Below are positions 1-4,084 of a stretch of DNA of 5,931 nucleotides, piece by piece. Below the pieces are notes generated by a model. The model was not told the origin of the DNA and did not search any database. It was given only the letters and a program-made list of their open reading frames with translations. The translations under genes were made by a program, and so were the position numbers. The DNA comes from Holophagaceae bacterium (GTDB taxonomy: Bacteria > Acidobacteriota > Holophagae > Holophagales > Holophagaceae), in contig DPRT01000078.1 of NCBI GenBank assembly GCA_003538615.1, positions 5,616 through 11,546 on the forward strand, in the 5' to 3' direction. Each line of letters starts with the position of its first letter. The first letter of the stretch is position 1.

Positions 1-752
1 GCGGCCTCTTCGCAGGGGCACATGAGCAGGCCGCCGCTTTCCGGGCGCAGGTAGAAGGGGCGGTCCACCCACCAGGCCCAGGGATCCTGCTGCGGGTGGG
101 CGGCGCCGCTCCACACCAGGGAGCGCCGCAGGGGGGTGTAGGCGATGGGTGAGCCCGCCAGGCGGCCCAGCTCGCCCGCCCAGGCGCCAGCGGCGATGGC
201 GAGGGCCTTCACCCGCAGGGGGCCGCGGTCCGTGTCCAGGTCGAAGCCCGTGTCCGTGGGGCGCAGGCCCAACAGGGCGCAGCCGAAGCGCAGGTCGGCG
301 CCCCCGGCGCGGGCGCCTTCGGCGCAGGTGTGCAGCAGGGCCGCGATGTCGATGACGCCATCCCCGGGAATGGCCAGGTGCTCCGCGGCCTTCAGGCCGG
401 GCAGGGGGATGCCCTCGCCGCGGCGGACCGCCACGCCGAACCGGGCGGCCTCGGCCTCGAAGGCATCCAGGGGGCCGCGCTCCGCGCTCACCAGGAGGCC
501 GCCGCCAGAGGTTAAGAGGCCCGCTTCGGCCAGGCGCCGCCGCCCTTCCACGGCGAGGGCCGTGTGCTCGTCGCGGCCCGTGAGGGCCCGGGCCACGGCG
601 GCGTTGTGGCCACTGGCGTAGGTGCCGGGCTGGGCCTCGCGCTCCAGCAGGACGATGCCCCGCTGGCCGGCCTGGGCCAGGTGGAAGGCGAGGCTCAGCC
701 CGGCGATGCCGCCGCCGATGATCGCCACCTCCGCTGTTTCCACCGTTCCCAT
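1..752 (-). CDS. DAO-family FAD-dependent oxidoreductase, D-arginine dehydrogenase-like (C-terminus beyond window)
   Basis: Probable flavoenzyme that oxidises an amino acid or related amine to the imino acid using FAD. Translating the minus strand gives 250 residues before the window edge; the family is usually about 370-390, so roughly a third is missing. Seen: an N-terminal Rossmann dinucleotide motif GGGIAG (residues 13-18) followed by an acidic residue ending strand 2 (E37), a YASGHNAA motif (45-52) at the place where DauA-type enzymes have an S/TGR-x-AA motif, the second FAD motif AAGAWAGELG (187-196), and FYLRPESGGLL (233-243), typical of this branch. The start is ATG at 752: an in-frame TAG lies four codons upstream (764-762) and AGGA (763-760) sits 7 nt before the ATG. 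Related enzymes include glycine oxidase and sarcosine oxidase, so the substrate is uncertain. It is divergently transcribed from the metal-efflux operon, and a functional link is not shown. Confidence 0.9.
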   Translation of the reverse strand, partial: MGTVETAEVAIIGGGIAGLSLAFHLAQAGQRGIVLLEREAQPGTYASGHNAAVARALTGRDEHTALAVEGRRRLAEAGLLTSGGGLLVSAERGPLDAFEAEAARFGVAVRRGEGIPLPGLKAAEHLAIPGDGVIDIAALLHTCAEGARAGGADLRFGCALLGLRPTDTGFDLDTDRGPLRVKALAIAAGAWAGELGRLAGSPIAYTPLRRSLVWSGAAHPQQDPWAWWVDRPFYLRPESGGLLMCPCEEA

Positions 753-816
753 GCCGCCATCCTAGCGCCAATGCCCGTGAGTGCTGCATCCGGGGCGCGC
801 CCGTCCCCGGCGCTCT

Positions 817-830
817 GTGACCTCGATCAA
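817..830. promoter_or_regulatory. FNR/DNR-type (CRP superfamily) operator-like palindrome
   Basis: The 14-mer GTGACCTCGATCAA has the layout of two 5-bp half-sites around a 4-bp spacer, as in the FNR consensus TTGAT-N4-ATCAA. The right half is perfect (ATCAA) and the left half (GTGAC) matches 3 of 5. The central TGAC-N4-ATCAA pattern also resembles sites of NO/redox-responsive CRP/FNR-family regulators. Its centre lies about 50 bp upstream of the start inferred from the -10 hexamer at 862-867, which is not the classic -41.5 or -61.5 spacing. The start site is uncertain, and the box could serve either divergent gene. Confidence 0.4.
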
Positions 831-843
831 GGATTTCATGTCG

Positions 844-855
844 CCACACGGGTGG
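844..855. repeat. Short imperfect inverted repeat in promoter region
   Basis: CCACACGGGTGG contains CCAC and GTGG arms around four bases; five of six positions pair if the arms are extended. It lies just upstream of the -10-like hexamer, in the zone where metal-sensing repressors or MerR-type activators often bind. Arms this short are expected by chance in GC-rich DNA, so this is only a candidate operator. Confidence 0.2.
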
Positions 856-861
856 AGGGCC

Positions 862-867
862 TATGAT
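862..867 (+). promoter_or_regulatory. Candidate -10 element of the efflux operon
   Basis: TATGAT matches the sigma-70 -10 consensus TATAAT at five of six positions and is an AT-rich island in very GC-rich DNA. It would start transcription near 873-875, giving a 5' leader of only about 15 nt before the GTG start at 889. The bases 16-18 bp upstream do not resemble TTGACA. Confidence 0.4.
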
Positions 868-876
868 GGGACATCC

Positions 877-881
877 GGAGG
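877..881 (+). promoter_or_regulatory. Shine-Dalgarno site that decides the GTG start at 889
   Basis: GGAGG is followed by 7 nt and then GTG at 889-891. This is close to ideal spacing and is the main reason to prefer this start over the in-frame ATG at 838, which has only AAGGA at 4 nt and would lie upstream of the -10-like hexamer. Confidence 0.75.
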
Positions 882-888
882 TTTCTCC

Positions 889-1266
889 GTGCGGTCGATC
901 CTGCGCGCCATCCTGGCTGTTCTGCTGCTCCTGGGCGGCGGGGCCGGAGACTGGCCGTCTGCGGGGGGTTCCCACGAGTCCTGCTGCTGCGGCACGCCCG
1001 CCCGGGTGGAGGACCGCTGCCCCTGCCCCAAGCCCGAGGACCACCGGGGATCCACCCGTTCCCTGTGCGCCGAGCGTTCCGCCTCCGTGGCCTCTCCTGC
1101 GGCCCGCCGGACCCTGGGCGCCCGCCGCATCGAGCCCCGTCCCGAACCGGCCACCTGGGCCGAGACGGCGGAGGTCCATGGGACTGCCGCTTCGTTCGGC
1201 TTCGAGCATGGGCGTGACCCGGATCTGGGCCGCCATCTCGCGCATTTGAGCACCTTCCGGATCTGA
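889..1266 (+). CDS. Small cysteine-rich, probably exported protein heading the efflux operon
   Basis: No named family is recognised. The product is 125 residues from the GTG start. Residues 1-20 look like a signal sequence or N-terminal anchor: Arg at 2 and 6, then a run of Ile/Leu/Ala/Val (7-15) and a Gly/Ala-rich end. Next comes a cysteine cluster: three consecutive Cys (32-34), then C44 and C46 in a CPCP motif, and C60. H29, H52 and several acidic residues lie nearby. Residues 61-125 are rich in Ala, Arg, Pro and Glu with no visible domain, plus late His (97, 107, 116, 119). The position 69 nt upstream of a heavy-metal RND operon, on the same strand, suggests a periplasmic or membrane-tethered metal binder or a sensor-type leader protein; that role is inference. 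An in-frame ATG at 838 would add 17 residues but has a poorer ribosome site. Codon use in this frame matches the neighbouring genes. Confidence 0.7.
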   Translation: MRSILRAILAVLLLLGGGAGDWPSAGGSHESCCCGTPARVEDRCPCPKPEDHRGSTRSLCAERSASVASPAARRTLGARRIEPRPEPATWAETAEVHGTAASFGFEHGRDPDLGRHLAHLSTFRI

Positions 1267-1287
1267 GCCGGGACTGAGCTGCGTTCC

Positions 1288-1305
1288 GCCTGCCTTCGGG
1301 CGGGC
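1288..1305 (+). terminator. TTCG-tetraloop hairpin between leader gene and efflux genes (attenuator or weak terminator)
   Basis: Seven bases (1288-1294) pair with 1299-1305 through one G-T wobble, closing the loop TTCG (1295-1298) on a C-G pair, the classic extra-stable cUUCGg tetraloop. It lies 21 nt after the stop of the cysteine-rich gene and 30 nt before the next start. The following tract is pyrimidine-rich (CCCTCTTTCCCC) but is not a good T-run, so full termination is unlikely. There is little room for a new promoter after it, so partial read-through, attenuation or 3'-end protection of the first message are more likely roles. Confidence 0.5.
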
Positions 1306-1335
1306 CATCCCTCTTTCCCCGCTTCCGGAGTTCCC

Positions 1336-2736
1336 ATGCGCATGCCGCTGCGCCTGGCCCCGGCCCTGGTGCTCGCCGCACCGGCCGCCGCCCAGGCCCC
1401 CCTTCCCGAATCCACCGTTCCGGATCGTTCCACCGCCGATCCCGTGCTGGCCGCCCTGCTGGCCGAAGCCCTCGGGAAGCACCCCGATATCCAGAGGGCT
1501 GACGCGGCCGTGAAGATGGATCATGAGCGCATCCCCCAGGCGGGCGTGCTGCCGGATCCCACCCTGTCCCTGGGCCTCCAGAACGACGGCTTCAACGGCC
1601 TGATGGTCGGCAAGATGGAGACCAGCTTCTACAGCGTGGCCTTCACCCAGCCGCTGCCCTGGCCGGGCAAGCGGGGCCTGCGGAAGGAGGCCGCCGCCAT
1701 CGGGGTGGACCTGTCGGAGGCTACGCGATCCCGCGTGCTGCTGGGTCTGGAGGCCGATGTGCGCCGCGGCTACGCGGCCCTGCTGCTGGTCCGCGGCCAG
1801 CAGGCGCTGCTGGCGCAGCAGGCCATCTTCCTGGAGCAGGCCGAGCGTCTGGCCCGCACCCGCTACGAAGTGGGGCAGGGCAGCCAGGGCGACCTGCTGC
1901 GGGCCCAGCTGGAGCTCACGCGTCTGAAGCAGTCGGCCTGGGCCCTGGAGGCCGAGGAACGCACGGCTCTCGCCGGCCTGAACCGCCTGCGCCAGCGCGA
2001 TCCCGCCGAACCCATCGCCACCACGGCTTCCCTGGCGGAGCTGCCGGAGCCCGCGCTCCTGGCGCCCGAGGCCATCGAAGCCCGCAGCCCCGAGCTGGCC
2101 GGGGCCCGCGCCAGCGTGCGGCAGACGGAGAAGCTGCTGGATCTGGCGAAGCTGGACCGCCGCCCGGATTTCGCCGTCACCGCCGGGATCATGCCCCGGG
2201 GCAGCCTCGATCCCATGTGGCAGGTGGGGGTGAGCATCTCCCTGCCCATCTACGGCCGCCACAAGCAGCAGCGCGCCGTGGCCGAGCATGAGCACCACCG
2301 CCGCGGCCAGGGCGCCGAGGTGGACTCCGTCCGGACGCTTCTGCGCCAGCGCACGGAGGAGCGGACCATCCAGATCGACACCCTGCGCCGCACCCGGGAC
2401 CTCTACCGGGAGGGCCTGCTGGTGCAGAGCGAGGCCAGCTTCAAGGCCGCCTTGGCCCAGTACGAATCCGGCCGCGCGCCCTTCCTCGGGGCCCTGGAGG
2501 CCCTCAACGGCTGGGTGGGGGACCAGGGCGCCTACCTGCAGACCCTCGCCCAGCTCCAGGCCCAGCACATCGCCCTGCGTGAAGCGGCCCTGGGCGCGAC
2601 GCCCCCCATCACCGGCGGCGCCCTGGCCTCGGCCAGCCTCGCCGGGGGGGCCGCCGCCGCGCCCACCGCTTCGAAGTCCTCCGCCAAGGTTCCGGGCAAG
2701 GCCCAGGACAGTGGCCCCGCCGCCATGAAGATGTAG
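1336..2736 (+). CDS. Outer-membrane factor of heavy-metal efflux pump (TolC superfamily, CusC/CzcC-type)
   Basis: Forms the trimeric outer-membrane channel of a tripartite efflux pump. The product is 466 residues. Residues 1-19 look like a signal peptide (Arg at 2 and 6, Ala/Leu/Val core, likely cut after the AAA at 17-19). There is no cysteine anywhere, so unlike E. coli CusC it is not a lipoprotein. Two outer-membrane-efflux repeats are visible: one with QPLPWPGKRG at 105-114, a hallmark of the CzcC/CusC branch, and a second with VSISLPIYGR at 299-308, each followed by long helical, Ala/Leu/Arg/Gln-rich segments. A His cluster HEHH occurs at 318-321. Residues 420-466 form an Ala/Ser/Lys/Pro-rich tail that is probably disordered. 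The ATG at 1336 has GGAG (1327-1330) 5 nt upstream; an ATG at 1342 is possible. It is followed after 10 nt by the adaptor gene, so the two are co-transcribed. Confidence 0.92.
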   Translation: MRMPLRLAPALVLAAPAAAQAPLPESTVPDRSTADPVLAALLAEALGKHPDIQRADAAVKMDHERIPQAGVLPDPTLSLGLQNDGFNGLMVGKMETSFYSVAFTQPLPWPGKRGLRKEAAAIGVDLSEATRSRVLLGLEADVRRGYAALLLVRGQQALLAQQAIFLEQAERLARTRYEVGQGSQGDLLRAQLELTRLKQSAWALEAEERTALAGLNRLRQRDPAEPIATTASLAELPEPALLAPEAIEARSPELAGARASVRQTEKLLDLAKLDRRPDFAVTAGIMPRGSLDPMWQVGVSISLPIYGRHKQQRAVAEHEHHRRGQGAEVDSVRTLLRQRTEERTIQIDTLRRTRDLYREGLLVQSEASFKAALAQYESGRAPFLGALEALNGWVGDQGAYLQTLAQLQAQHIALREAALGATPPITGGALASASLAGGAAAAPTASKSSAKVPGKAQDSGPAAMKM

Positions 2737-2740
2737 GAGA
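2735..2740 (+). promoter_or_regulatory. Shine-Dalgarno of the adaptor gene overlapping the upstream stop codon
   Basis: AGGAGA begins inside the TAG stop of the outer-membrane factor gene (2734-2736) and ends 6 nt before the adaptor's ATG at 2747. A ribosome terminating on the first gene would sit over this site, which suggests translational coupling. Confidence 0.7.
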
Positions 2741-2746
2741 TCCCCC

Positions 2747-4075
2747 ATGAGCCAAGACCAGCCCACCTTCGACCACCCGGTTCCGCCCCGTTCCTCCCGC
2801 CTCCGCACCCTCGGCCTCGTGGCCCTCGGCCTGGTGGCCGGGGCCGGCGGTGCGCTGCTGCTCCGGCGGCCCGCGGCCCCGGCGGCGGCGCAGCCCGAAG
2901 CCAAGAAGCAGATGTACCAGTGCCCCATGCACCTCCAGATCATCCAGGACCACTTCGGCACCTGCCCCATCTGCGCCATGGACCTGGTGCCCATCGAGGA
3001 GATCCAGGGCGGCGAGTCCAGCGTGGAGGGCCTCGCCACCATCACCATCGATCCCGCCCGCCAGCAGCTCATCGGGCTGCGCACGGCCAAGGTGGTGGAG
3101 GGCGCCGCGGGCGGCGAGATCCGCGCCGTGGTGCGCCTGGTGCCCGACGAGACCCGCATCCGCAAGATCAACGTGAAGGTGGAGGGCTTCGTTGAGAAGC
3201 TCCACGCGGATTTCATCGGCAAGCCCGTGGCCAAGGGGCAGCCCCTGTTCAGCCTGTACAGCCCCGAGTTCGTCAGCGCCCAGCGGGAGTACCTGCTGGC
3301 CCTGAAGACCCAGAAGGCCCTCAGCGGCGGCTCGCTCCAGCAGTCCGGCGGGGATCTCCTGGAGTCCGCCCGGCGGCGGCTGCTGCTCTGGGACGTGCCC
3401 CCCGAAACCCTGGAGCGCCTGGAGCAGACCGGCGAGATCCAGAAGACCCTCACCCTGCGCTCGCCCATCTCCGGCGTCATCACCGCCAAGACGGTGGTGG
3501 AGGGCGCCCGCGTGGGACCTGGCGAGGCGCCCCTGGAGATCACGGAGCTGGGCCATCTCTGGGCCCAGGCCGAGGTCTACGAGGCGGAGCTGGCCCGGGT
3601 GAAGGTGGGCCAGGCCGCGGAGCTGCGCTTCAACACCTTCGGGGACCGGCGCTTCCCGGCCCGAGTGGCCTTCATCGACCCCGTGCTGGATCCCAAGTCC
3701 CGCACGGTGCGGGTGCGCCTGGAAGTCGCGAACCCCAAGGGCGATCTGAAGCCGGACATGTTCGGCGATGCGGTGCTGCAGACGGGATCGCGGAAGGGCC
3801 TGCTGGCGCCCCTCGACGCCGTGCTGGACTCCGGCGCCCGCAAGGTGGTCTTCGTGGCCCTGGGCGACGGCAAGTTCGAGCCCCGGGAGGTGGAGACCGG
3901 CCCTGCCGCCGGTGAGATGGTGGAGATCCGCCGCGGCCTGGAGGCCGGGGAGGAGGTCGTGAGCGGTGCGGCCTTCCTGGTGGATTCCGAGTCCCGGCTG
4001 CGGGCGGCCCTCGCCCAGATGGGCGCCAAGGCCGAGGCCAAGGCCGCGCCTTCCACCCCTCAGCACAAGCACTAG
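2747..4075 (+). CDS. cusB: RND membrane fusion protein with N-terminal heavy-metal-binding domain (CusB-type)
   Basis: Periplasmic adaptor joining the inner-membrane RND pump to the outer-membrane channel. The product is 442 residues. Residues 20-40 form an N-terminal hydrophobic anchor or uncleaved signal, followed by an Ala/Pro linker. Residues 56-82 form the heavy-metal-binding motif found in many CusB-type adaptors: MYQCPMH (56-62) and CPICAMDLVP (73-82), offering C59, M61, H62, C73, C76 and M78 as ligands. Next come the first lipoyl half (about 139-170), an alpha-helical hairpin (about 173-235), the second lipoyl half starting at LRSPISGVI (237-245), a beta-barrel (about 268-340) and a membrane-proximal domain (about 345-412). 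The C-terminus is Ala/Lys-rich and ends QHKH. The motif differs from the common form (CPMHP and CPxCGM) by Leu after H62 and Ala at 77. Metal is probably Cu(I)/Ag(I) or another soft metal, but specificity is not proven by sequence. Confidence 0.93.
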   Translation: MSQDQPTFDHPVPPRSSRLRTLGLVALGLVAGAGGALLLRRPAAPAAAQPEAKKQMYQCPMHLQIIQDHFGTCPICAMDLVPIEEIQGGESSVEGLATITIDPARQQLIGLRTAKVVEGAAGGEIRAVVRLVPDETRIRKINVKVEGFVEKLHADFIGKPVAKGQPLFSLYSPEFVSAQREYLLALKTQKALSGGSLQQSGGDLLESARRRLLLWDVPPETLERLEQTGEIQKTLTLRSPISGVITAKTVVEGARVGPGEAPLEITELGHLWAQAEVYEAELARVKVGQAAELRFNTFGDRRFPARVAFIDPVLDPKSRTVRVRLEVANPKGDLKPDMFGDAVLQTGSRKGLLAPLDAVLDSGARKVVFVALGDGKFEPREVETGPAAGEMVEIRRGLEAGEEVVSGAAFLVDSESRLRAALAQMGAKAEAKAAPSTPQHKH

Positions 4076-4079
4076 GGAG
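4074..4079 (+). promoter_or_regulatory. Shine-Dalgarno of the pump gene overlapping the adaptor stop codon
   Basis: AGGGAG begins within the adaptor's TAG stop (4073-4075) and lies 5 nt before the pump ATG at 4085. This repeats the stop/ribosome-site overlap at the previous junction and supports coupled translation of all three subunits. Confidence 0.7.
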
Positions 4080-4084
4080 CGGCC

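Larger units (their letters stand above)
753..888. other. Divergent intergenic region (promoter/operator region)
   Basis: A 136-bp gap separates the minus-strand flavoenzyme from the plus-strand efflux operon. It must hold at least the promoter for the plus-strand transcript, because no space for another promoter is left between the downstream genes. It contains an FNR-like palindrome (817-830), a CCAC-N4-GTGG inverted repeat (844-855), a -10-like hexamer (862-867) and a Shine-Dalgarno site (877-881). No convincing -35 hexamer lies 16-18 bp upstream of the -10 element, which fits an activator-dependent promoter. No convincing promoter for the minus-strand gene was found by eye. Confidence 0.6.

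Noticed and set aside
145..621. Plus-strand open frames of 61-158 codons across the flavoenzyme gene
   Set aside because: They are opposite a minus-strand gene with clear FAD motifs, and their translations are Arg/Ala/Pro-rich low-complexity strings.
793..802. Perfect 10-bp GC palindrome GGGCGCGCCC in the intergenic region
   Set aside because: Pure G/C palindromes of this length are likely by chance in DNA this GC-rich, and it has no clear relation to a promoter element.
838..840. Alternative ATG start of the cysteine-rich protein
   Set aside because: It is in frame, but its AAGGA is only 4 nt away, it would put 17 polar residues before the signal-like segment, and it lies upstream of the -10-like hexamer.
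836..1433. Two minus-strand frames and one other plus-strand frame overlapping the cysteine-rich gene
   Set aside because: None has a ribosome site or a recognisable segment. The frame beginning at GTG 889 has a strong ribosome site, a signal-like N-terminus and codon use like the neighbours.
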